A stretch of DNA of 64,000 bases from positions 124,001-188,000 of the forward strand of contig JAHLKC010000034.1 of the NCBI GenBank assembly GCA_025449115.1, written 5' to 3'. Every line of letters starts with the position of its first letter. Position 1 is the first letter of the stretch. Positions 10,932 to 22,524 of this stretch are shown here, piece after piece. The position numbers and the translations under genes are program-made. The notes under the pieces were generated by a model. The model ran no database searches. It worked only from the letters and a program-made list of their open reading frames with translations, and had not been told where the DNA came from. The DNA is from Chytridium lagenaria. Taxonomy: Eukaryota > Chytridiomycota > Chytridiomycetes > Chytridiales > Chytridiaceae.

Positions 10932-13055
10932 ATGAAGTTTGCTACTCTCATCATCCTTGCTTCGGCCTCCATCGCCAGTGCTCTTCCTCAAAAGTGAGTA
11001 GTCCACCTCTGTTCATACCTTTTCCCGTAACTGTATAGGTTTTAACCATTCAATGTAGCTATGGGTCTCCTCCGGCCTCGCCTTCGCCCATCTCTACTCC
11101 ATGCACAACTTCAACTGTAAAGGCTGCTGTTGCTGCTGCCACCACAACACCTTGCTGACGTCGACTCCCAACGCTTACGGTACTGTCACTTCCTCTGCAG
11201 CCCCTGTGGTAACAGTCACAGCTGGAACCACACCCCCTGCTTGACGTCCAGCAAGCCGGGTCCCCACCAGCGCCGTTGCCACGTCGTTGCATCTGCTACC
11301 CCGAAACCGTATGCCTTTGTTCCCGGATACAAGGAACTATCGTTTCGAGTGTCAAGCCTGTTGGACAAACCCTGTACAAAGACTCCGTCCGTCACATCTT
11401 CGAGGGCTGCTGTCCCCACCAGTACTCCAGTCGGTTATGGGACTCCTGTCTCGACCGTGCCTGCTACCAAGGCTGGTCCCGTCACCACCCCTTGCTCGAC
11501 CACGCCTTCGATCACGTCCTCTAGAGCCCCCGTTGTTCCCACTCCCACTCCCCCCAAGGAATATAGCGCTCCCACTCCTTCCATCACGTCTCAAGGGCTC
11601 CCGTTGTGCCCACCCCGGTGACCACCCTTGCTCCACCACGCCTTCGATCACGTCTCCAGGGCCCCGTTGTTCCCACTCCCCCAAGGAATACGGCACCCCA
11701 ACCCCTTCCATCACATCATCCAGGGCTCCCGTCGTGCCCACCCAGCAACCACCCCGTGCTCCACCACGCCTTCGATTACGTCTTCCAGGGCTCCCGTTGT
11801 TCCCACGCCCCCGAAGGAATACGTTGCTCCCACCCCTTCGATCACGTCTTCCAGAGCCCCGTCGTGCCCACCCCGGCGACCACCCCGTGCTCCACCACGC
11901 CTTCGATCACATCTCCAGGGCCCCCGTTGTCCCCACTCCCCCAAGGAATACGGCGCTCCCACCCCTTCCATCACATCTTCCAGGGCCCCCGTTGTTCCCA
12001 CCCCCCCGACCACTCCTGAGATCACCTCATCCAGGGCTCCTGTCGTTCCCACTCCCAAGGAATATGGCGTCACCCTCCCAGTCTCATCTAGGGCTCCTGT
12101 GGTGACCTCCACCGCTTCCACCAAAAAGAAGTGTATTCCCAAGAGCTCCAGGGCCGGACCTGCCATCTCCCCAACCCCTACCCCGGCTTACGGCGTCCCC
12201 GCCCCCACCGGTATCACCCTCTCAGTGAGCGCCGCTCCCGTCGGTATTACCCTCTCTGCCAGCGTCGCCCCCGCCGCCGCCTCCCCTTACGGCAAACCCC
12301 CTACCGTCTCGTCGCCCCATCGCAGCCAACCCCAGCGGCTACACCGCCAAAGCCCTCACCTCAAGCGTCGCCGCCAACCCCAACCTCCCCGTCGGTGGCG
12401 AGTACGGCAAGGACCCCATCGTCTCTCCGCTGCCGCCATTCCCGTTTCTGAAACCGAGGGATACAAGGATCGTTGTCAACCAGAAACCGAGGGCTTCGTA
12501 CCGGCGAAAGAGGCGGAACCTACCGCCACTGTCGTGACTGTGACCGCGTCGTCTGTGGCTGCTCAGGCTGTGTCAACGGCTGAACCTGTTGGTGGATACG
12601 ATAAGCCAGCTTCGCCTACTATTGATGCTGGCGTCGTGTCTTCTGTTGCGGCCGAGGTGAAGACTACGGAGGTAGCTAAGGCTGAGGAGAAGCCTGAGAA
12701 GCCTGAGGTTAAGACTGATGCCAAACCTGAGGTCAAGCCTGAAGAGAAGCCTGAGGTTAAACCCGAAGTTAAGCCTGAGGTTAAGCCTGAAGAGAAGCCT
12801 GAGGTCAACCTGAAGAGAAGCCTGAGGTTAAACCCGAAGTTAAGCCTGAGGTAAGCCGGAAGTTAAGCCGAAGTTAAGCCCGAGGTTAAGCCTGAGGTGA
12901 AGCCTGAAGTCAAACCCGAGGTCAAACCCGAGGAGAAGCCTGAGGAGAAGCCAGCTCCTGCTCCCGAGCCTGAGGTGATCGTTGAGGCTCAACCTGAGAT
13001 TAAGCCTGCCCCTGCTCCCGCTCCTGCTCCCAACCCTGCTGATTACGCGTACTAA
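10932..13055 (+). CDS. Secreted low-complexity repeat protein
   Basis: Not recognised as a named family. The start at 10932 gives a clear signal peptide (MKFATLIILASASIASALP), an intron follows at about 10994-11058, and the mature part begins with Ser/Thr/Pro-rich sequence. From about 11490 to 12060 a ~43-residue unit recurs (SITSSRAPVVPTP, then KEYGAPTP), followed by Ala/Pro-rich sequence and a Lys-Pro-Glu repeat (KPEVKPE, about 12690-12950). The end is APAPAPNPADYAY with the stop at 13053-13055. The frame must be changed several times inside the repeats, as expected if short C and G runs have been miscounted. It resembles a mucin-like or cell-wall stalk. No GPI tail is seen, so it may be secreted or wall-bound by other means. 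Confidence 0.6.
11495..12060 (+). repeat. Coding minisatellite, ~130-bp period
   Basis: The phrase CTCCACCACGCCTTCGAT recurs near 11495, 11631, 11759 and 11890, giving spacings of about 128-136 bp. Within each period a shorter phrase (TCCAGGGCTCCCGTTGT and variants) occurs about twice, so the unit is itself a degenerate duplication. It encodes SITSSRAPVVPTP. Confidence 0.7.
12680..12960 (+). repeat. Lys-Pro-Glu coding repeat
   Basis: Imperfect tandem copies of an 18-bp phrase of the type GAGGTTAAGCCTGAAGTC encode KPEVKPE and KPEEKPE. The run is broken once near 12860, where GTAAGCC interrupts the frame. Confidence 0.7.
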
Positions 13056-13671
13056 GTTTGGTGACATATTTTTTTGGGATGGTTTTTTATTAAATGTTTT
13101 GATGGAGTTGCTTTTTTTCTCTCTCTTCGTTTCTCGGTTATCGTGCTTTGAATCTATTGTCGACGACGTTTCGTTTATAAGAGCGTTTCTCGGTTTTTTT
13201 TCACTCGTTAAAATAAATGATCTCGATTTCATTATCTTTGCGTTGCATAATTTACATCATGTGCAGGCAGAAGACATGCAATATTTACATTGCTTCAAAT
13301 TACTTTAAAGGTGTATTATGGAAGAAAACTCTCCTTCTGCCTTAAGCCTCAAAAATTATTGTACATACTTCATTCGGGTCAACGTTATACCCAATGGAAG
13401 TTTATCATGTGATTTCTAATAGAAGTTTACCAAAACTGCTATGTAGGCACTGGAAACTGCTTCAAGCTATGGCGTTTCTTTGCTAAAGCTTTTGTCTTCC
13501 AAAGGTTGTTCTGCTCCTCATTTCAAAACCCCTCTCGCTGAGCACCTTCTGTTCCTTCTATTTGTCATCCCCTCGTCACGTGACCTACACTCTGCGCCTT
13601 ATAAAAAGTGTCCAGCACTACAAACCCCTACCATCATCATCATTGAAAACCTCAAGGGAAATCAAAAAACC
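13056..13671 (+). promoter_or_regulatory. GST promoter region: CACGTG palindrome and TATA box
   Basis: GTCACGTGAC at 13575-13584 is a perfect palindrome with a CACGTG core, the classic bHLH/bZIP-type site. TATAAAAAG at 13600-13608 lies about 65 bp before the GST ATG at 13672. The rest of the interval is AT-rich 3' flank of the preceding gene. Use in vivo is inferred. Confidence 0.5.
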
Positions 13672-14514
13672 ATGACCACCCCATCAACCCCCGCCATGCC
13701 AGAACCCCAAGGCCTTTCTTCCGGTATCCACCTCGTCTGGGATCCGGCTCTGGCCTGCTCAACGCATCCAGATCGCTCTTCAAGAAAAGAATCTTCCCTT
13801 CACCGGCCACATGGTCTCCTTCTCCAACGGGGACACGCGCCGTGCAGAGTGGATCGCAAGGCTTAACCCGAGGTACTTCAAACCCCCATCCCTTCCACCA
13901 TCTAAATCTTGTGAAAGGAACAAGTCCCCATCCTTATTGACGACGGTCTCCCCATTGCTCAGTCCATGTCCATCCTTCTTACCTTGATGCAAAGTATCCC
14001 ACTGTACCGCTTCTCCCGCAAGACCTCCCTCAGAGGACTGAAACCATCACCCGGATGATTGAAGCTGATGAAGTTTTCCGACCGCTTACCCAGGAGGTGT
14101 TTAGGATGGGTAACCCTGAAATTACGGAGGAGGCCAAAGCGGCAACTTTTAAAAAACTCTCTGATGAATTGGATCGGTGGGAAGCGTATTTCGTGAAGAA
14201 TGCAGAGAAATTTGAGGGAGGTTGGGTTGTTGGATCTAGTCTATCTGTGGCAGGTAAGTCTATCCACTTTTTTATTCGAACCCCCCCCCCACCTATGATC
14301 TTTTAATTAAGCCTAACCCTTCCTCATAGACATTGCTCTCCTTCCTACTCTTATGATGTACGTGGTGCGTTTCGGTCTCGATCTTTCCCCTCGCCCTCAC
14401 CTTGCGAAATGGTATACCGCCATGACGGCACGTTCTTCTGTTCAGAATGCAATCCCTCCTCACTGGGCCGAGTCGCCTCCTAAGGCACAGCCATTCAAGA
14501 CCGTCACAATCTAA
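13672..14514 (+). CDS. Glutathione S-transferase-like protein
   Basis: GSTs conjugate glutathione to electrophiles and act in the cytosol. The N-terminal half gives LLNASRSLFKKRIFPFTGHMVSF and RRAEWIARLNP, then QVPILIDDG (the cis-Pro strand that binds the glutathione backbone) and AQSMSILL (the SNAIL/TRAIL-like serine motif). The all-helical C-terminal half runs from ITRMIEADEVFRPLTQ through GGWVVGSSLSVAD, with the conserved N-capping SxxD pattern. An intron at about 14254-14328 contains a run of at least ten C bases; another lies near 13874-13917. The tail is HLAKWYTAMTARSSVQNAIPPHW. One-base losses are inferred near 13743 (CCGGC) and near 13981 (CTTCTTACC). Class cannot be assigned. Confidence 0.8.
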
Positions 14515-16875
14515 GTAAATAAAGACCTCGTTATAGACAGAGAATATGTCTTGAACTTTATGTTGATGTCGATGAAATATTCATTAATGAAAACTTAATT
14601 CGAAACGCCTTTTTCTTTTATCGTCATCTACTCATGACTCCAAGAGCTCTTTTCTTTTTTAAATGAAACGGTTGTTTTGCTTTCGTCAACATTTGGTGCT
14701 TTATATTACTTTCTAGAATTTTATTTGAGGTGCACGAGACGTGATGATGTCGTGCAGCACCTTGAAAAAAAAAAAACAACTTAAGTTCAACGCCATGCGC
14801 TGCCGCTGCCTTGAACGCACAACACGCCATCCAGTCCGTCTCTGTCATTTCTTTTTTCTGTTATTCATGAACCTGCCAGTATTTTGAATCAGAGTTTTGT
14901 CTACCGACGTTGCCGTAGAGGTGTTGGAATGAACTTTGGGATGGCGGCTGTGCCCGTGACGTAAAATTAAACCGGCTATTATGCAGTATCCTAGTTGCAG
15001 TATCTTTGAATAGAGTGAGTTACATCTACTTGTATTTATGAGAGCCTGGGTCGATCACTTCGCAAATCTATTCTGCACTTTTATCGTCGATTGAAAAAAC
15101 TTCCTTATTAATCATTTTCGTAATAATTCGTGCCTTTTTTCCTTTCTTTTAACCGTTATTTCTTCCGTTTTGTTCGCCAAAACAGAGTTTTTCAAAAACC
15201 TCTTGAAAAAAAGGAGTAGCCTACCACCTATTCTTTCCCCGATACGACGTCAGCGACTCCCATGAAGTTATGAGACCGGTTTTTAATTGAAGCTATACTT
15301 TTTTTTCTTTCGCTCTACCTTTAACAACAGACTTGGTCAATTCTGCAAAATGTTTTTTTCCTCAGTCATTTTTGAAATGTGGGTTATATATTCCTCTTCT
15401 TGCCTCTTTAATCTTGGGTCAAAAGGTATCTTACATTTATGTATTTTTGTTCAAAGCTTGACCTTATGAAGCTTCGTTAATCCTTTTTTCTTCTTTCCTA
15501 TGCAGCCTAAGTTATATTAGATATCGCGCTTAATGATGTTTTTCAATATAGGATTCACTGCCTGGCGTTAACGGTCTGCAATCCACGTTACGGTAGTTAA
15601 AAGCGAAAAGAGCCGACGTTCAATTACCAACGAAGCTACCTGTTTTCAAGGCGAAGACGTTCTACGTAACTATTTGCAGTGCAGTCAATGCATTGGCTTT
15701 GCTGAATCTCAGAGGAATTATAGGCACATAAAGGAAGGATTCAATTCAAATTAGGTAGGGAGCCGAGTATTGACGAGATATGTTAAATGTAGAGAATACT
15801 GCAGAAAGTTAAGGGCAGTACTGGTGATATTTCTTAAACACACGACAGATATATAATCAGCTAAGCTTGATCTCGCTCTACTTTTTGACGCAATGAGAAT
15901 TGATGGAGTCTTTAGGTGGAGAAAGGCTTAATTAGGTACGAGCTGGGTCTTTGTATACAGAGGTTAGGCTAAATCGTCTTAATTGACTCGTCGACGCAGG
16001 ACTTTTCGCTAGCTTCTTTTTACTCTAATTATCATGCACCCGATTTCCCCTCTTTCGATTCGCCAATTATTCATTCTTGGGAAGGAATGCGCAAGTATCT
16101 TGATCAGAGAATACTCCAATGCATGATCATATGATTCTCTCGACACAAGGTTATACGCTTCTCACCTGTATTAACCGTATAGGAGTATTAAGCCAACAAG
16201 ACGATACACGCACACCTACACTAGAGGAAAGAAGCATTCAGTGTGCAAGTGCTGCCACATACAGCATCACGATATCAGACATCTTTAGCACAAGAGTCTC
16301 ATAGCTATAAACTCTCTTCACTGCCCCCATCGCCATGGGAGACGTGGCCCTAGATGGCGATCCTCGAGTTTGATATATTTGGTGCGGAGAATTTGGTAGG
16401 AACAGGGACTGATTTCAAGGATTCTCAATCACGGATTTGCTTGTACTTGGCGGCACAGCTATGGCTAGGGTCGGAGTTGGATTATTGAGACACAACGTCA
16501 GCTGGTTTGTGCATGGTTTTTCGCTAGGTACAGATTACGAGATGAATGATGGCGCATTGATCGAGAAGGGATGACGCTTTAAGGCTGGGGAGCATAGAGC
16601 AAAGTTGATGAGCTTAGCTTTAATACTTAATCCTTGACGCCTGCGTGAATATATCATCTCCTTCCGCTATAACTATTCACTCACGATCAACCCAATCTTT
16701 TTTTGGATGGCGACCAGTTTGGACGTTAAGGAGCAACCTTCATCCTTAGCAGATCACATTCCCTTGCCAACGCAGGCCGTTTAACTTTTTCAGGTTCAGG
16801 CTGTCTCGCTCCAAAAATAAAAAATAAAAATTACAGTAAAAAATCTTGTCATCTCATTTCTTTTTTGGCTTCAAG
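14515..16875. other. Intergenic, about 2.4 kb
   Basis: I see no gene here. All frames are short and lack domains. A/T homopolymers are common. The last 100 bases form the AT-rich leader of the gene starting at 16876. Confidence 0.4.
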
Positions 16876-19441
16876 ATGGATCCGGCTCTGGCAGCAACCA
16901 TGAGTAAGGAGCAGTTGCAGCTGTTGCTGGACATCATGCAAGAGTCGAGGTGAGTGTTAGGTTACGCTGGATGCAGTTATGGTGATGATTAAAGGAGGGG
17001 AAGGGTGGGGTTTCGCTGACGATTTTTTGTTTCTTCAAGGGTTCCACCCGCTAACCGAATCCTTTACTAATAATCTTTCTTCACTTTTACACTATATAGG
17101 CGCATCAGCGAAGCAGAGGCGAAGAAGAAGGAGGAGACCAGAAAGACAATGGAGATACAGTTCCACATGGAGCGGTATCGGCACGAGTTGATGTCACAAG
17201 GATCTACAACGGCACCTACATTCCCTCGGTCCGATCCGTCAATGTTTGGATCAAGTTCTATGGCGGATTTAACTCGTCCTTCCGACGATTTGATGTCATC
17301 AGACCATCTTAATATGGGCCTCAGCTCACAATCAATTTCGAATCTGTTCCCAGTGGTTTCTTCCGTAGGTTTTGGGTTGCAGCCTTCAAGCAATATGGGA
17401 ACTTATCATCATGCCTCTGATACGGTGAGAAATAGTTGTGTTTATATGTTTAGTTGTTGCTAACATCATATCCAGAGCTCCGGCGGGACACTTAATGCAA
17501 ACGGAGGCTCTACGGTGTTCAGCCCAGCCCAAGGTCTCCCTCAGATTCCTACAAGCGGGCATCCTGGGGATGCTTCCAATTGGATACAAGACCTTCTTCA
17601 TAGTGTTGATGGCAGCCCCAACATCGATCCCGCTTTTGACCAAGACGAGTACTTATCAATGGATTTTGGTTTCCTGGACAAGCTAGTACCCCCTGCACCC
17701 GCCCCCACACCCTCTACTTCGGCTTCGCCGCCCCCATCTGAGACCATCTCTTCCACCAAATCCAAAATCTACCGAAGCCCGGTATCGCGCTATATATCCA
17801 CTCCAGATTTGAAGCCCTTACCTGCCGCCACCCATCTTATTGCAACTGGCGACGGCGACGCGCTTCCGCCCATCCATCTGTCCAAATCTTCTGTCTGCCA
17901 TCCTTGTCAATGCCTTGAGTGCGACGTAGGAATTGGTGTGGTGATTCTTTACGGAAGTGAGCAGGAACTTCAGGATCCCGTTTCCATAGAGATTTCTTGT
18001 GCCAACTGCACGACTAAGAGGGATTCAAATCTTGTGGAGCGGTCAACACCGTTCAAACCAGCGACTGAATCGGCATCAAAAAAGAGAAGAGCGAGGACGG
18101 CTGGAAGGGAACGTGTGGTGTATTGTGAAGCATGTAATCGGAGAGTGGGGTTTGGAGGAGTTAGGGCGGGAGATAAAGATTTAAAGTTTGAGGATAAGGA
18201 GAGAGACTGGATTGAGACGAGAGCAAGTGTAGAACCAATTTGTGTAGCGTGTGTGAGGAATTTCGGTAAATCCTTTCTGCGTTTTTTCCCTCTTATCCTA
18301 CGTTGATTTATTCATATTATAATATAAACGAATTATTACTTACATATTGTCTTTCTTTCACTTGGGCAGATTTTTGCACACAATGTGGAGGAGGGGGGAA
18401 GTTTCGAACGGGAAGGTGGCGTCCTCGAGAGCTATTTGAGATGGGCCGGAAAACTTGTACTCTCTCTCATGAACGTATGGGTGTTATCGACCACTTCAAA
18501 GTTACAACCTATCGCTGCCCTGTCGATGCAGTTGAAGATGAGCAGGGAACCGCATTGGCGAGCCCTTCGATCCGGAACCAGTAGTCGCTCGTACTGATGC
18601 GACTATATCTGCACACTTTGAGAATCTTCGTCAACGAGGCGCTTTAATGGATCCGGAAACGGCTGGAATTGAAATTCTACGAAGACGTCGGGACGAGTTT
18701 GAGTTCATGTACCGCACTAGGCATCTTGGCGCGTTTGCCACCGCTGCATACATGGCCACACACTCGTACATACAGACCTGGGACAAGTTTAGAGAATTTG
18801 CTGAGCTTCGGAGACGGCAGATCACGATGTTGTTGCTTGGGGGGTACATCCTTCCTTCTGTCGGTGGGGATTCGACCTCAACGTCTCCTGATGACACTAG
18901 ACAGTTTCTCGCTGTTGTGGATGCACTAAAGCCGCGAAGGACTGTGAGGAGAAAGAGTAGTGGGAACCTTAATATGATGACTGGGGATGGTGATGAATCG
19001 GTGGATCCAAGGGATTCAGGACTGATTCTTGTGGGGTATATCTTTTTGGAGTGGTTTATTCCTCAGCGCCACGTCAATGCTGTTCATCTTCTTTACGTCG
19101 GGAAGGACTCTGTGGAAGATGGAGTTGACTCACCTTTTAAAGTGATGATGAGCTCTGGTGTTCAACGCATCATGGATGATGTGGGGAAATTTGGACACCC
19201 AGAGCCTGAGCATTTATGGGCGAGAGTGTCAAGGGTTGACGTCGCAGAACGCATGCGATATGTTATACAACTTGAGAAATTGGGGTTTTTTGGGATAGAA
19301 GAATATTGCTCTGTATTTGGGCATGATGCTGGTGGGTTGGAGTCGATGTTTGGGAGTTTTATTGTTCCAAGAGATTCAGAACGGTTGTATACACTTTTGG
19401 TATGTCGATGGGCAGATATCAAGAGGTCGACGGGGTTGTGA
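16876..19441 (+). CDS. Cys-rich RTGRWRP-motif protein, copy 1
   Basis: Family not recognised. The start at 16876 opens MDPALAATMSKEQLQLLLDIMQESR, then an intron (about 16950-17100) and a charged helix (RISEAEAKKKEETRK). A Ser/Pro-rich middle follows. The Cys-rich block is ordered CHPCQCLEC (about 17898), CANC, CEACNRR, CVACVRNF, then after an intron (about 18267-18370) FCTQCGGGGKFRTGRWRPRELF and GRKTCTLSHERMG. These CxxC pairs look like zinc-binding ribbons. The C-terminal ~270 aa is mostly helical, starts near ISAHFENLRQRG and ends LLVCRWADIKRSTGL. A one-base break near 18560 separates the blocks. A full-length paralogue lies at 55137-57667 on the other strand with the same domain order. Role unknown; nucleic-acid or chromatin binding is only a guess from the CxxC pairs. 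Confidence 0.72.
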
Positions 19442-19750
19442 AGCTTCCTTTTATTCGGACTAGAGCCTCTTGTTTATTCGTACCTTTTTTTTTTTTTCCT
19501 TAACATGTATCCATTTGCACGCGTTCTTCCTAAGTCTTTTCGATTTAATACCACTTTTCTCCCTTCTTTCTTGTACGGTTAAAAAAGTTCTGTACATGCA
19601 GCCTTTGCGCTGAGCTAATGATAACGACACCATACTCATGACACTATTATATAATTGTTGATTTATTTATTAGTAGGATCTTGGTTATCTGCCTTTTTCT
19701 GTTAATTAAACTTTTTTTTTGAGGGACAATATATATTGTCACTGGGCAAG
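19442..19750. other. Short intergenic flank
   Basis: AT-rich spacer between two head-to-tail genes, with long T runs near 19487 and 19710. Nothing else recognised. Confidence 0.5.
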
Positions 19751-22209
19751 ATGATGGTCCCGTCCGTCTCCACCACTCTTTCGCTACTCCTGACGCTAAC
19801 AGCAACAGTGCACCTAGTGAATGGTCAGATTCCTGCGGTTATCGTTGCGATCATGTGGTTTTCCTGTGTTAATTACTTTTGTATTCAGCCCAAACCGCAA
19901 ATTCGTCGGACCCATGCTCCATTATCAGGGGACGGACTATGCTGGAAGCCGATGCGGTTTACAGATGTTACAGGAGCTTTCAGATTTCCGCTGTTGATAG
20001 GCAAAAGCAGATTGATGCATTACTGGCTCTAACACAAGTGTAAGTTTAACTTAATGAAACACACATAATGTATTTGACAGGAGCTGATTATCAATCGCAG
20101 ATACCCCTACACCAACCTCGCCAAATCAAAAATCGACATTGTAGCCTCACTTACCAGTCTCCATCACGATACCAGCCTTACAAGTGATTTTGACTTCCAC
20201 TCACGCATCTCACTGGCAATAAACAAACTTCAAGACGGACACTTTTCGTATGCAGCGAAATGTTACAGTTCGATTCAGTTTTTTCAGCCTTGGATTGTTT
20301 CTGCGAGATATAACATCGAATCGTCAAAACCGATATTGTATTTGAGGGACACTGTTACCTCTGGCACTGTGTTTGGGAGCTTGGAGGAGTTTTATCCGGA
20401 TATTGCGCCGGATTTAGGACGGACCTGATGCTGCAGTTCACACGGAATGTTGGAAGAGATCCGGCACTGTTGGTAGGATATGATATCGAAAGTATTGATG
20501 GACGAGATCCTGTGGTATGTTTTTTCCGCGTTAACTTCCCTTTTTGCCTAGATGTCAATATTTTTTTCCCTATTGTGTGAGAAAACCGAATCTGATGTGT
20601 TTATTTGTCTATGTAGGATGTTGTTCAGGAGTTTGCTGATAACTACGCGGGATTCTCCCATACACCGGAAACTCGTTTTAATTTTGTGCTAGCTTCAACT
20701 CAATATTCGCGAGGTCAGCTTGTTGTGGAGGACGGGTCTTTTTTCACGACAAGAAGGTCGTTTTTTGATCGCCCAACCATTCGCAACTACACACTCCGCG
20801 ATCCAATTACGAAGGAAGCTGTGTTTGTCTCTATCCCATGGTTAGGCTTTCTTCCTATGAATATAAGCACACCGGTATCAAGTTCGACTTTCCGCCGGAT
20901 TTTCTGCGAAACTGTATCTACTGTACCCTCCGAAACGTCATCGTTAGGCTCTTTAATTTCGGAAAGTGAGAACCCATTAAATATATGGCGCGGATTGACG
21001 GCATTAAGCAGAACGTTAAAAAAGATGCTACAATGCTGCCATCTCAAAAAGCCGTCATCAAGAAACTACCCCCTGCCGCCATTCTCACGGACGACTATAA
21101 CGCCTTCTACTTCCTACCGGAAATTAAGACGGGAGTTTTTGCGATGTCAACGTTTGAGGCAACCTATTACAATGGAAGTAGTTTGGAAATTGGGCTTTGG
21201 AGAGACTGGCTGAGAACGATTTCAGATGGTCTTCTGGCACTGGAGGAACGGAATGCCACCAACCTTGTCATTGACTTCACGAACAACGGAGGCGGGCAGA
21301 TTTGTGTTGGGAAGGCACTTCTCGCTTACCTATTTCCAGAAGCCAAGTTTGTCCAATACGACATCCGCGCAACATCGCTGAATTCCTATCTTGTTAGGAC
21401 TTCATCACGGTCACCATATTCCCCTTTCAACCTCAACATCCGCGTCAATGCTACTAAAACATAACCGCACAAACTCGATCCCTCCCAACTTAATTATTCA
21501 TGATAACATTTTATCGAATTCTGTCAACCTTACCCGCGGCGGCGTCACAGAACCCTATTCCGCTCTTTTCAACATAAGCTGCAGCTCTGACGTTCAATTC
21601 CTCTCATCCCTCCGTCCTCTTTCCGGCTGGAACCCCGCCAATATTGCTATTGTTAGCAACGGATTCTGTGGATCCACTTGCGCTGAAACCGTTCGGGCTC
21701 TCCGTGCTCACGGTAACGTACGGACCTTCGTCTACGGCGGCACCTCCAAGGCACCATTTCAACCCACCTCTTTTGAAGGCGGGCTCGTCGCCTCATTCGA
21801 ATCAGCATTCGAATCATTTGACCTTCTCCCTCAGATTACCCCCCCGTCTTCACCCCTGCCAAAATCTTTGCGGTTCCCAGCGGTGGGGCAAGTGTTGTTT
21901 TGGGAGAGTTATAGTCGGAGAGGGCAGGAGATGCCGGATGAATGGACGCCGCAACCGGCTGATGAGTATGTGGATGTCAGAGATCCCACAGAAATTGTGG
22001 ATGTATGGGAGTCGGTAGCGGCGAAAATGCCTACGGAGAAGTATAGGCTAGACGAGACAATTATGCCAAAGTTAGTGGTGGCGACTGTTACAGCTTTTAA
22101 GGTGCCGCCAACGGAGGAGCCTCGAAAAAGTGAGGGAACAGGGAACTCGAGATTATTGAGGACGACTGTTCTGATCTTTGGTATAATGGTGGGGGTGGTG
22201 GTTGTATAA
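19751..22209 (+). CDS. Secreted peptidase S41 (CPAF-like), frame-broken paralogue
   Basis: Paralogue of the gene at 3479-5893. The signal peptide starts at 19751 (MMVPSVSTTLSLLLTLTATV). An intron joins it to NSSDPCSIIRG, then YPYTNLAKSKIDIVASL, RISLAINKLQDGHFSYAAKC and GYDIESIDGRDPV. The S41 core has IDFTNNGGGQICVG and NGFCGSTCAETVRALR with the likely Ser nucleophile, then FVYGGTSKAPFQPTSFEGG. The C-terminus is Thr/Pro-rich and ends in a hydrophobic GPI-type tail (LLRTTVLIFGIMVGVVVV). Introns lie near 19827-19888, 20040-20099 and 20516-20617. At least three frame breaks occur (near 20410, 20974 and 21460). The intact paralogue needs none, so this copy could be a decaying duplicate, but sequence error is equally possible. 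It is convergent with the cyclase gene. Confidence 0.8.
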
Positions 22210-22524
22210 AGTTGCGAAAGATGACTTCTTTATTTTTCGTTTTTTTGTTTTTCCTTTTACTTTTGTTAAGGCACGCTTCTTCTTATTCGCTTATATGCCT
22301 TCTCGGTTCGCTTTACAAATTATCCCCTATTCCCAGTTCAAAGCTTTCTCAACAATCCACGTTAACATCTAGTCTGTTCCTCTTTGAAGATATCCCTTCC
22401 TACAAACACATGTACAGAAAGTCGGTTCACAACCTATATTATTTTGAGATAACATTTGTAGAAAGATTTATTTTAATCAGCCTAACAAAAATACATAAAT
22501 ACAAGATAAGTTTCCAAAATTCTT

